A stretch of DNA of 64,000 bases from assembly GCF_034259205.1 (NCBI RefSeq), contig NZ_CP139487.1, forward strand, positions 1,860,001 to 1,924,000. Reading direction: 5' to 3'. Shown piece by piece: positions 24,681-32,214 of the stretch (position 1 is the stretch's first letter; each line of letters begins with the position of its first letter). The position numbers and the translations under genes are program-made. The notes beneath the pieces are model-generated. The model was not told where the DNA came from and made no database searches. It was given only the letters and a program-made list of their open reading frames with translations. The stretch is from Peredibacter starrii. GTDB taxonomy: Bacteria; Bdellovibrionota; Bacteriovoracia; Bacteriovoracales; Bacteriovoracaceae.

Positions 24681-24791
24681 GGTTTAATCCTTCCTGGATT
24701 AAAAATCACTCCATTCTTGCACATGCACTAAAGTTGGCCATGGGGGCAAAACTTTCTGCCGAATGGAGAGATATTGTTGATAGAAAAACTA

Positions 24792-25463
24792 CTAATCAAT
24801 CGCCTTTGCCATGTCTCGCATAATGTAACCAACACCATACGGAACGGAGTAAGGACGTCTGTCAGTCGCTTCAGAGTCATGTCCGAAACCCAATTTATGG
24901 AGCCACTCGTGAGTCATATTCATGGCCACTTTATATGGAGGAAAATCCGAAGAGCCGAGGTACTTTCGATTCATATAAATGGTCTTGATATTGGCCATAG
25001 TGTAGCCAATGACATTTGCGTCCACATAGTAGGTCTCAAGCTGGACATCCATGGCATTGTTTTTCGCCGGGCTTAGCTTTTCCGCGCCTTCGAGGATCTT
25101 TTGATAGATCTGAGCATTAGTTAGACCGTTGTTTTGAACGAAAGTTTTCTTACCGTTGTATTTGAAATTTAAAATGCGGGACTTAAATTTATCAGAGGCA
25201 ACTACTTGCTTAATGAGTTCAATGGCCTTTTGTACTTTGTCTTCGTTGTTAGCACTAAAGCCAGTCAGTTTTGCATTTACTTCAAAGGTCTGCGCAAGAG
25301 TTGGTGCCGGATCAGTCGCAGAATCCTCATCTGCTACTTGCCCTGCATTGTCTACTTCGCTTGCATCAATTTGTGATGTTTTACCTCCAGCGCTACTACC
25401 GCCGCCGCCTCCGCATGAAGCGAGAAATAAAAACAAGAACAGGAGAGAGAACGTTCGAGTCAT
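24792..25463 (-). CDS. Lipoprotein zinc metalloprotease-like, tandem copy 1
   Basis: 223 residues from the ATG at 25463 (AAGGAAGG SD), with lipobox FLASCGGGGG. Zincin motif HEWLHKLGFGH. QIYQKILEGAEKLS and MDVQLETYYVDANVIGYTMAN align with the next gene, a tandem duplication. Both copies keep all three His and the Glu, so both are probably active. Confidence 0.82.
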   Translation of the reverse strand: MTRTFSLLFLFLFLASCGGGGGSSAGGKTSQIDASEVDNAGQVADEDSATDPAPTLAQTFEVNAKLTGFSANNEDKVQKAIELIKQVVASDKFKSRILNFKYNGKKTFVQNNGLTNAQIYQKILEGAEKLSPAKNNAMDVQLETYYVDANVIGYTMANIKTIYMNRKYLGSSDFPPYKVAMNMTHEWLHKLGFGHDSEATDRRPYSVPYGVGYIMRDMAKAID

Positions 25464-25658
25464 GAATACCTTCCTTAGTTTGTATCGGATCAAATTCTTC
25501 TTCAATCCTTTAGACATTCTTTAGATGTGGACCCATGTTAATCAAAAAAAGAAGGCATCATCAACCCGTTATGGCCGAAAAATTTAATTAAAATGAAGAG
25601 CTGACTGAGTAGATCAGAAAGATATTTTTGTGAAATTATAATGTTGGAAAATATGGAC

Positions 25659-25684
25659 GGTGCATTCTAATCAGAGAATGCACC
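25659..25684 (-). terminator. Hairpin after the flavoprotein operon
   Basis: Perfect 10-bp arms GGTGCATTCT/AGAATGCACC with a 6-nt loop. On the minus strand GTCCATATTTT follows, so it is likely the transcript end of the genes at 25706-26998. The rest of 25464-25705 holds no gene. Confidence 0.6.
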
Positions 25685-25705
25685 AAGCTAGAAATGTGTG
25701 TTGAA

Positions 25706-25906
25706 TTAATGACGGATCAATTCTTCGAGTTCAACTTTCTTTTTATTCACGACTTGCTTCACTCCGAATTTCGCAAGTGCGTATTGGATCTTAGGAGGGC
25801 TTTTCAAATAGGCCTTAACCATTTTCTTCTTAAACCAACCAATGTCCATTTTATCAGTGAGTTTACTGGCACCTTTAGTGATCATCTTCTTCATGTCTTT
25901 TTTCAT
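25706..25906 (-). CDS. Small basic hypothetical protein
   Basis: 66 residues from the ATG at 25906, five bases after AAGGAG. Lys-rich (MKKDMKKMITKGASK, DIGWFKKKMVKAY), no signal peptide. It is 15 bp downstream of the flavoprotein gene, so the two are one operon. Family not recognised. Confidence 0.65.
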   Translation of the reverse strand: MKKDMKKMITKGASKLTDKMDIGWFKKKMVKAYLKSPPKIQYALAKFGVKQVVNKKKVELEELIRH

Positions 25907-25921
25907 GTTCACTCCTTTTTA

Positions 25922-26998
25922 TTATTTTGGTCGTGGGTCGTGTAAGTCAGGTACTTGAGTGTCTAATTTTTTTGCTCTTTCTGCAGTGACGTTCATGGCA
26001 AGTGCCAGCGCTGAGTTTTGGACTTCTTCCATAATCGCGTGATCTCGATCGAGTTCTTCATGACTTTCTGCATAGCTACCGTAATAACCAATGTATCTTC
26101 CAACAGTTCCATAAACACCTGAAGGGATGAGCATGATCTCATCTAACCAGTTAGTGAGGACGTTTTTTAGTTGATCAACTCCCTGTGTGTCTCCGTGAAC
26201 TACGACAGAATAAATTCTTCCTTGAAGGTGTCGGGGATAGTCCCAACCTTTGAGTTCTAACTTCTTTGCCATGAGGGCATCTTTCCCGAGAGTTGATGTT
26301 GGATCTGGATTTCCGCCGTCTGCACAAACCAGACGATCAATCATGAGTTTCAAAGCACTCGGAGCTGAATGCCAGTAAACCGGAGTAATAATCATGATTC
26401 CATGGGCGCGCACCCACATAGGATAAATGTCCATCATCCAATCATGGACTTGTCCCAGATAATGATTGGGATAACAGGAACAGGGCCAGTGACAGAGCGC
26501 CTGAGAAGTGGAAACACAACCTTTACAGGGATAAATAGTTTGGCCGTATTGGGAATTCATCTCTGAGAGATTTAAGAACTCAACCTCCATCCCTTCGTGT
26601 TTCAGAGTTTCAATGGCAATCTTGGACAATCGATAGGATTTTGAGATTTCTCCCGGGCACGTCAGATCATTTCGATCCGAACCACAAATGACTAATACTC
26701 GAGAAGGACCACTTGGATCATCGTGAAGTTTCTGGGCCTCATCCACTGCGGCCTTAGAAGCGATCCAATCAATGCTCAGTTCATAGTCAGAGTTTTTGTA
26801 TTGAGGACCGGCCGGCACGGTATTGGGTGCTTTTTTGCCTTCCTGATAATTCTTCCAGGCCTCATTAGTGATCTCCTCAATGGCATCACGATGTTTATCG
26901 TAGTTAGGATGACGAAACTGTTGTTGATAACGACGACGAAACTCGGTTTCTTCAAGTTTCCAATCAGAGTCTGACTTTCTTACTTTAGGACCAAACAT
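25922..26998 (-). CDS. Cys-rich flavodoxin-like NAD(P)H oxidoreductase
   Basis: 358 residues. An N-terminal ~85-residue extension precedes a flavodoxin-fold FMN reductase: VLVICGSDRNDLTCPG (FMN phosphate loop), then ITPVYWHSAPSALKLMIDR. A Cys cluster CKGCVSTSQALCHWPCSC lies where iron-sulfur flavoproteins carry their cluster ligands, so a bound metal is possible. GGAGG SD. Divergent from the SDR gene at 27144. Confidence 0.8.
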   Translation of the reverse strand: MFGPKVRKSDSDWKLEETEFRRRYQQQFRHPNYDKHRDAIEEITNEAWKNYQEGKKAPNTVPAGPQYKNSDYELSIDWIASKAAVDEAQKLHDDPSGPSRVLVICGSDRNDLTCPGEISKSYRLSKIAIETLKHEGMEVEFLNLSEMNSQYGQTIYPCKGCVSTSQALCHWPCSCYPNHYLGQVHDWMMDIYPMWVRAHGIMIITPVYWHSAPSALKLMIDRLVCADGGNPDPTSTLGKDALMAKKLELKGWDYPRHLQGRIYSVVVHGDTQGVDQLKNVLTNWLDEIMLIPSGVYGTVGRYIGYYGSYAESHEELDRDHAIMEEVQNSALALAMNVTAERAKKLDTQVPDLHDPRPK

Positions 26999-27143
26999 TT
27001 TTATCCTCCTTCCTTAAGGATTTGGTTTTGATCATGGCAGGTTGGCCGAATTTCACCAAGCTCTCTGCGACAAAGTTAATGCTCCTCTCTCTTTACACCT
27101 GCAGACCGCCATCCGGACAATAAGGAAAAGCATAGGAGGCCGT

Positions 27144-28010
27144 ATGGCAGTAAAACTCAAACCTCTTTATAAGCAAGTGATCTTCATGACTGGTGCAACG
27201 AGTTCAATTGGTGTGGCAACACTTCATATGGCGGTTGAACAAGGGGCCAAGGTCTTTATGGTGGATCGAATCGACAAAGAAGAAGAGTTGCAACGCTTGC
27301 AGGATGACATGCGCGCCAAAGGTTATGACACTGCCATAGCAATCTCAGATGAAGAAACGGAACAGATGCAATTTGCTGCCGACCAATGCGTTAAAACATT
27401 TGGCACAATTGATACATGGATCAATAACATCGGGACAACTCCTCAAGCTGATCATTTAAAACTATCCAAGAAAGAAACCAAGGCACTGTTTGAGGAAAAC
27501 TTCTGGGGCTTTGTGAATGGGTGTAAACTTGCGACCACTTATTTAAAAGAGAAGGGCGGGGCACTTATCAATGTAGGAAGTGCGGTAGATGAAGCTGAAT
27601 TAAATACCCTGGGTGTTGCCTCAGCTTCGAGACATGCCATTAAGGGCTTCACTGATACTTATAGAAAAGAACTATCTCAGGAAAAAATTCCTGTCTCAGT
27701 TTCACTTATCATTCCCGCACCCATTCAAACAGATATGGAAAAGCCTGAACCAAGTCCTCTGACTTCGCAGGACGTTGTTGCGGGTGCGATTCTAAAATGT
27801 GCACAAAAACCCATTGCTGAAATCGGGGCCAGTGGCATGAGTGCGCGAACTTTCCCATTAATGGAGAAGTTTCTCCCTCGAATTCAGGGCTACTTCCAAA
27901 AGCATCCGAATAGCCGGGATATTGTGACGTCTAAGAAAAGCTGGATGGCAAGTGGAGCAGTTGCATTGGGTGGGGCCTTCCTCTTTTTGAAAAAGTCTCG
28001 TATCATCTAG
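27144..28010 (+). CDS. SDR-family protein with altered catalytic residues
   Basis: 288 residues from the ATG at 27144 (ATAGGAGG SD). The Rossmann motif TGATSSIG and NNIG are present and the catalytic Ser is kept in INVGSAVDEAE. The usual YxxxK reads A-S-A-S-R (VASASRHAIKGF), so both the Tyr and the Lys are replaced. Close relatives have YCASKHAVKGF here. A C-terminal hydrophobic helix (VALGGAFLFL) may anchor it. It is 3 bp before the HAD gene and co-transcribed. Confidence 0.85.
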   Translation: MAVKLKPLYKQVIFMTGATSSIGVATLHMAVEQGAKVFMVDRIDKEEELQRLQDDMRAKGYDTAIAISDEETEQMQFAADQCVKTFGTIDTWINNIGTTPQADHLKLSKKETKALFEENFWGFVNGCKLATTYLKEKGGALINVGSAVDEAELNTLGVASASRHAIKGFTDTYRKELSQEKIPVSVSLIIPAPIQTDMEKPEPSPLTSQDVVAGAILKCAQKPIAEIGASGMSARTFPLMEKFLPRIQGYFQKHPNSRDIVTSKKSWMASGAVALGGAFLFLKKSRII

Positions 28011-28013
28011 TCT

Positions 28014-28454
28014 ATGAAAGAAAAAGCACTGATTATTGACCTGGATGGAACGCTGGCGGATATTCGTGTGCGATTAAAGCATCTTGAAGGTGGAAAGAAA
28101 GATTGGAAGAGCTTTAATAAAAGCATCGAGACCGATGAACTTCATGAGTGGTGTCGAGAGATCATTAACCGTTTTGCCCAAGACCATAAGATCATTATTG
28201 TTTCTGGTCGCACTGACGAACTTGAAGATCAAACCAGGCAGTGGCTAAAAAAATATAAGGTCACTTTTCATCACTTATTTATGCGCAAGCGAAATGACTT
28301 TCGCTCGGACAACATTATTAAATTAGAGATATTTGAAAAGCATATCCGCGATAAGTTCTCTGTGCTGTTTGTCGTAGATGATCGCCAGAAAGTGGTGGAT
28401 ATGTGGCGGGCCGAGGGGCTAGTCGTGCTTCAATGTGCGCCCGGAGATTTTTAG
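28014..28454 (+). CDS. HAD-family phosphatase (PNKP-like)
   Basis: 146 residues. DLDGTLAD (nucleophile), IVSGRTDE and VVDDRQKVVDMWR give the HAD motifs. Layout and length match the phosphatase domain of T4-type polynucleotide kinase/phosphatase, but no kinase domain is attached. The start is 3 bp after the SDR stop. It overlaps the convergent Cys-rich gene by four bases. Confidence 0.8.
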   Translation: MKEKALIIDLDGTLADIRVRLKHLEGGKKDWKSFNKSIETDELHEWCREIINRFAQDHKIIIVSGRTDELEDQTRQWLKKYKVTFHHLFMRKRNDFRSDNIIKLEIFEKHIRDKFSVLFVVDDRQKVVDMWRAEGLVVLQCAPGDF

Positions 28455-28714
28455 TTGCTCTGAGAGAGATGGCATTTGCTTTTTAAGCATGACGCCTTCC
28501 ATACACCTACGTTTGGAATTTTCTCACAATTCATTTTTTCGTACAGCTCATTTATCTCACGAAGATATACGCTGGCCTTTTGTTTGTTGGCCACATGAGG
28601 GATGTCGCATTTTTGGGAGAAGACAACGACACAGTCATTGTTTTTGGAACACTTTTGATAGTCAGCGTAGGTGGAAAATGAAATCAATAGCAATAGGATA
28701 ATTATCATTTTCAT
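28451..28714 (-). CDS. Small Cys-rich exported protein
   Basis: 87 residues with signal peptide MKMIIILLLLISFSTYA. The mature ~70 residues hold six Cys (KCSKNNDC, KCDIP, NCEK, SCLKSKC), which suggests a disulfide-bonded periplasmic or secreted protein. No family recognised. Weak SD. Confidence 0.65.
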   Translation of the reverse strand: MKMIIILLLLISFSTYADYQKCSKNNDCVVVFSQKCDIPHVANKQKASVYLREINELYEKMNCEKIPNVGVWKASCLKSKCHLSQSN

Positions 28715-28770
28715 AAGCGTCTTTTCGACACTTCAGGAGAGGGATTTAAATGACTCAAGATTTCTTTGGA

Positions 28771-28926
28771 TCACGCCGCCAGCTCCTCATTTTCCTCTTC
28801 TTCCTCAGGCTCCGGCTGCTCATTAGATGAATAATAGCGATGGTGAGAAGTATCATCTTGAGAACGAACACTTGGTATCCAACTAGCAATCATTGCAATT
28901 AATAAAAGTAATTTAAAAAACCACAT
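28771..28926 (-). CDS. Very small acidic exported protein
   Basis: 51 residues from the ATG at 28926 (AAGGAGG SD). A hydrophobic leader MWFFKLLLLIAMIASWIPS precedes a Glu-rich tail (EQPEPEEEEENEEL). It starts 10 bp after the DUF72 stop, so it is the second gene of that operon. Confidence 0.68.
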   Translation of the reverse strand: MWFFKLLLLIAMIASWIPSVRSQDDTSHHRYYSSNEQPEPEEEEENEELAA

Positions 28927-28936
28927 AGTGCCTCCT

Positions 28937-29812
28937 TCACGCCACATAGCGATCATCCAATCGCCGTATAAGACTCTTTGCATCTACCGGAGCCCGAACT
29001 TTAGCATCATTATCAAAATACACATAAACATCTCTCTCAATTTGAGGTGCTTTTTCCTCTGAAATGGTTAAACGGTCTTGGGGTTCCAGGCCTTGCTTCC
29101 AAAGCTTTATTCTTTCTGACCAAAAATCAAGAGCCCGATCATCATAACCACTCACATAAAGTTCTTCATCGCCATGAAGTCTCACATATACAAAGTCCGA
29201 AGTGAGGTCTTCCATATAAGGCCACTTGCCGGCCGTATCTGCAAAGACAATGGCCACCTGATGCTCTCGCAGTAATTCCACAAACCATGGGTTCAAGAAA
29301 CTCACATTTCTGATTTCTACTGCATGTCGAATAGGGTAGTTCACATCAATATCAAAGGCGGTTCGTTCTTCAAAGAGTTCATTCTTCCCTGCAAGAACAT
29401 GGGCCTCTTCAAAATCAGTAGGTAGTAGTTTTAAGAAAGTTTCAAACCGATCCGGATCAAACTGCATGCTGGGTGGAAATTGCCACAAAAAAGGTCCAAG
29501 CTTTTCCCGAAGACATAATGGTCCACTGGCAAAGAAGTTTGCCATGGGAGTTTCAATGTCTTTTAATCTTTTTATATGAGTAATAAATCGATTGGCCTTG
29601 ACCGCGAACTTAAAGTGATCCGGTGTTAATTCATACCAATGCTGATAACTCGTCGGTCGCTGAAGCGAATAAAAAGTGCCGTTAATTTCGATGGTAGGTA
29701 ATTCACGACTCGCGAACTTCAACTCATCTTTATGCGCTAGTTTTTCCGGATAGAAAGTTCCTCTCCATCCATCATAAGTCCAGCCTGAAATTCCTACTTC
29801 AACTTCACTCAT
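28937..29812 (-). CDS. DUF72 (YecE-like) protein
   Basis: 291 residues. GISGWTYDGWRGTFYP, the TIM-barrel core FKFAVKANRFITHIKRL, AVEIRN and YVRLHG are DUF72 hallmarks. The biochemical role of the family is unknown. The start has no SD; TAGAAT lies six bases upstream, another leaderless pattern. Confidence 0.88.
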   Translation of the reverse strand: MSEVEVGISGWTYDGWRGTFYPEKLAHKDELKFASRELPTIEINGTFYSLQRPTSYQHWYELTPDHFKFAVKANRFITHIKRLKDIETPMANFFASGPLCLREKLGPFLWQFPPSMQFDPDRFETFLKLLPTDFEEAHVLAGKNELFEERTAFDIDVNYPIRHAVEIRNVSFLNPWFVELLREHQVAIVFADTAGKWPYMEDLTSDFVYVRLHGDEELYVSGYDDRALDFWSERIKLWKQGLEPQDRLTISEEKAPQIERDVYVYFDNDAKVRAPVDAKSLIRRLDDRYVA

Positions 29813-29913
29813 AAAATCATTCTAGCAGAAACCACAGAGTCAAAAAAAAGAGCAAACTATTTTACTTCAATCTTCTTGCTGTACACTTTAGACGAAGAAA
29901 AAAGTGATCGTGT

Positions 29914-29919
29914 TATAAT
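29914..29919 (+). promoter_or_regulatory. -10 element of candidate small RNA
   Basis: TATAAT, with a weak -35 region. It lies about seven bases before the GGGTCCGGG start of the structured RNA. Confidence 0.5.
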
Positions 29920-29925
29920 GAATGG

Positions 29926-30055
29926 GTCCGGGTTACTTGCCTAGACTTCGTTGATGAATTTACAGGAGTAGATTCTGAAACTAGAAAGGCTCTGTAATAT
30001 TGTTTCATTACATACCGGATTGAATGGGAGTCATTTTCGGATGGCTCCCTTTTTT
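29926..30055 (+). ncRNA. Candidate structured small RNA (about 130 nt)
   Basis: A TATAAT lies upstream and a strong terminator (GGGAGTCA/TGGCTCCC stem, then six T) ends it at 30055. Between them TCCGG (29927) pairs with CCGGA (30015), TGTAAT pairs with ATTACA (29993/30007), and GCCTAG pairs across a bulge with CTAGAAAGGC. No ORF with an SD fits. It does not show SRP RNA, tmRNA or RNase P signatures. The whole 29813-30286 gap has no protein gene. Confidence 0.55.
30026..30055 (+). terminator. Intrinsic terminator of candidate small RNA
   Basis: Eight-base-pair stem GGGAGTCA/TGGCTCCC (one G-T pair), loop TTTTCGGA, then six T. Confidence 0.8.
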
Positions 30056-30148
30056 GAGACCGGCGGGAGACTGTCACTCGGTCACCCTTCACAGACAAGA
30101 CCGGCGTTATCAAAGGTCCAGCAGTGAAAGTTCGGTCTCGATTTTTTT
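30056..30148 (+). promoter_or_regulatory. Attenuator-like element upstream of folE
   Basis: Four short segments can pair in alternative ways: GAGACCG (30056), CGGTC (30079), AGACCG (30098) and CGGTCTC (30133), followed by seven T at 30142-30148. Pairing 3:4 makes a terminator, 1:2 allows it and 2:3 would prevent it. It ends 138 bp before folE on the same strand. No ligand is evident. Confidence 0.4.
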
Positions 30149-30286
30149 AGCAAAATCCTCATAAAACACCCCAAAAACCGCGAATTTTTACAAAAAAACT
30201 AGGTAATAGCTTCATTAACGAGGCAAAAGTCGTTGATTTAGTGTATGGTCGGCCATTCCAAAAAATGTCTTTTATGAGGTTGTTCT

Positions 30287-30997
30287 ATGGCTTTTGAAGC
30301 ATCATTTAATAAAGACCTGGCCCGTAAGCTGGCCTCTTCTAATAACCCAGAAAAAACTCTAGACCTTGAACTTGCTCAGTTTCGTGCGCGCGCTGTTGAA
30401 CTAAATGCTGCTCGTGAAAAGATGGCAGAAGGTTACGATAAAGTTCTTCAAGGACTTAAGATGGCCTTCCCTAATCTTGATCTTGATGACAAGAACCTTG
30501 TTGGTAGCCCGAATCGCATGGCCCGTGCTCTTCTTGAAATCTGTTCTGGTCTTGGCACAAGTCAGAAAGAAATTTTCTCTACAACGTTCCCGGCAGAGAA
30601 CTATAACGAAGTGATTATTTTAAAAGACATCGACTACACATCACTTTGTAGTCACCACTTCTTCCCATTCATTGGGAAGGCCCATGTGGGTTATCTTCCG
30701 GATACAACTCATGGCCAGGATTCTCGAGTAGTGGGTCTTTCGAAACTTGCTCACATCGTTGATATGCACGCTCAGCGTCCGCAGCTTCAAGAGCGCATGT
30801 GTTACGGCATCATGAATTCAATTAAAGAAGAATTGAAACCAGCAGGTGTGATGGTTGTGATTGAAGGTTCTCACGGATGTTTAACTTGTCGTGGGGCCAA
30901 GAAAGCAAATGCTTCAATGATGACTTCTGCACTTGATGGTAAATTTAAAGAAGATCCAAAGCTTCGTGCAGAGTTCTTCAGTCTCTTGAAGCAGTAG
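30287..30997 (+). CDS. folE: GTP cyclohydrolase I
   Basis: 236 residues. Zinc ligands C121 and H124 (LCSHHFFPFIGKAHVGYLP) and C198 (HGCLTCRGAKK), plus GLSKLAHIVDMHAQRPQLQERM. This is the classical type I enzyme that opens GTP to dihydroneopterin triphosphate, the first step of folate and a source of queuosine precursors. About 45 N-terminal residues precede the core. GAGG SD. Preceded by the attenuator-like element and overlapping the convergent protease gene by 20 bp. Confidence 0.93.
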   Translation: MAFEASFNKDLARKLASSNNPEKTLDLELAQFRARAVELNAAREKMAEGYDKVLQGLKMAFPNLDLDDKNLVGSPNRMARALLEICSGLGTSQKEIFSTTFPAENYNEVIILKDIDYTSLCSHHFFPFIGKAHVGYLPDTTHGQDSRVVGLSKLAHIVDMHAQRPQLQERMCYGIMNSIKEELKPAGVMVVIEGSHGCLTCRGAKKANASMMTSALDGKFKEDPKLRAEFFSLLKQ

Positions 30998-31739
30998 TAT
31001 CTTTTAAACGAACCACGGCAGCAGCATTGGCCTTATATAAAAACCAATTATAAGCGCGATTTTCAGTTCTGCTGCCGTTGGAGTCTCTTACGATAAAAGC
31101 TCCTTTCTTGTTACACTCACTTTCTTCGATCTCGTAACAATCTCCCGCTAAAGAATTGTCATAGCCCACGATGAGGATCACGTGCCAGTAATCATTGTCG
31201 TTATAATTAATAATGATGGGAGATTTATAACGGTAAAGGGACTGCTTAATCTTGAGAACATCTTTCGCTTCTAAAACATGGGTGTCCCATTTGCCACCTC
31301 GAGCAAATAAAAATTCGGTCGTGAGTTGTGGCACCTTTATCCGCGGGAGAACGTCAAAATCTGGATTTGGGTCCCAGAGGGACATATCAGGTACGAAGGG
31401 CCAGTCTTCTTCTTTGATCGCAACCCCGTGATTAAAGCGCATTACCATGTCTTCAATAAAATGCTGAGTAGGATCCTTCGGGTCTTTAAAGTTTGATTGC
31501 CAGATGAGAAATGCTTCAGACAAATCATTGGTTCCACCCTGTTCTGGATTTTCAATGTTGTCCCGCTTGTTCAACAAAAGCTCCATCGCCCCCGTTGAGG
31601 CCACAAACCAACAAGACTTGGTGTCTGCCTGATTAGGTGCTGGTTGCACGTATTTAACGAGATCAGTGTATCGAGTAGGCAAAGGGGCAGAAAATGCGTT
31701 AAAACTTAATAGAATCAGAATAGGCCAAGCTAACGTCAT
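30978..31739 (-). CDS. Secreted papain-family cysteine protease-like protein
   Basis: 253 residues with signal peptide MTLAWPILILLSFNAFSA. C43 in KSCWFVASTGAME, His in YWHVILIVGYDN and Asn in IVRDSNGSR follow the C1A papain order, including Gln replaced by Asp-Thr region before the Cys (NQADTKSCW). Short for a full pro-papain, so little or no propeptide. Acts outside the cytoplasm. Confidence 0.78.
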   Translation of the reverse strand: MTLAWPILILLSFNAFSAPLPTRYTDLVKYVQPAPNQADTKSCWFVASTGAMELLLNKRDNIENPEQGGTNDLSEAFLIWQSNFKDPKDPTQHFIEDMVMRFNHGVAIKEEDWPFVPDMSLWDPNPDFDVLPRIKVPQLTTEFLFARGGKWDTHVLEAKDVLKIKQSLYRYKSPIIINYNDNDYWHVILIVGYDNSLAGDCYEIEESECNKKGAFIVRDSNGSRTENRAYNWFLYKANAAAVVRLKDTTASRD

Positions 31740-31838
31740 AAGCGTCCTTGTAAAAACAACAGGCTTTCTCAGTCAAGACCCAAGAAGTATTGAGGCCCGA
31801 GTGAAGTTATGATTAAGTGTGAAAACAGGTGAGGAATA

Positions 31839-32165
31839 ATGCGTACTTTTATTCTCTTTATATTTTGTCTTATGCCATCGCTGGTTTTTGCACGCGACTG
31901 TGAAGTCTACGGCATTAGCGATAGTCCTCAGGCGCTTACTTGTTCCTTCAAACGGACTGAAGTGAAGTTACGTTGCAAGGATGGAACTTACTATTTAAAT
32001 CAATCTAAAGTCGATATGGCCTTCCATATGGAAGTTGAAGATGGTCCTGTGCCACTTGTTTTCAAATCCTCAAATATGCAGCTCACTGTTTTAATGCATT
32101 CCAAAACCAACATTGAGGCCGAACTTGAGCAGAAAGGTAAGGTCATTTTGGGAAGCTGCAACTAA
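31839..32165 (+). CDS. Small exported hypothetical protein
   Basis: 108 residues with signal peptide MRTFILFIFCLMPSLVFA and four mature Cys (RDCEVYG, LTCSFK, LRCKDG, LGSCN), so two disulfides are possible. The body is beta-rich. GAGGA SD. Family not recognised. Confidence 0.68.
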   Translation: MRTFILFIFCLMPSLVFARDCEVYGISDSPQALTCSFKRTEVKLRCKDGTYYLNQSKVDMAFHMEVEDGPVPLVFKSSNMQLTVLMHSKTNIEAELEQKGKVILGSCN

Positions 32166-32214
32166 TTCATAGAGTCGAGAGTGTTTCCGCAACTTATGAG
32201 ATTCTATTAAACTC

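Noticed and set aside
29913-30113. A 66-codon minus-strand ORF over the candidate small RNA
   Set aside because: It has no SD, runs through two strong plus-strand terminator hairpins and has no recognisable features.
30056-30286. Known THF-type or preQ1 riboswitch upstream of folE
   Set aside because: I could not match any conserved core of those classes by eye, so only an attenuator-like element is reported.
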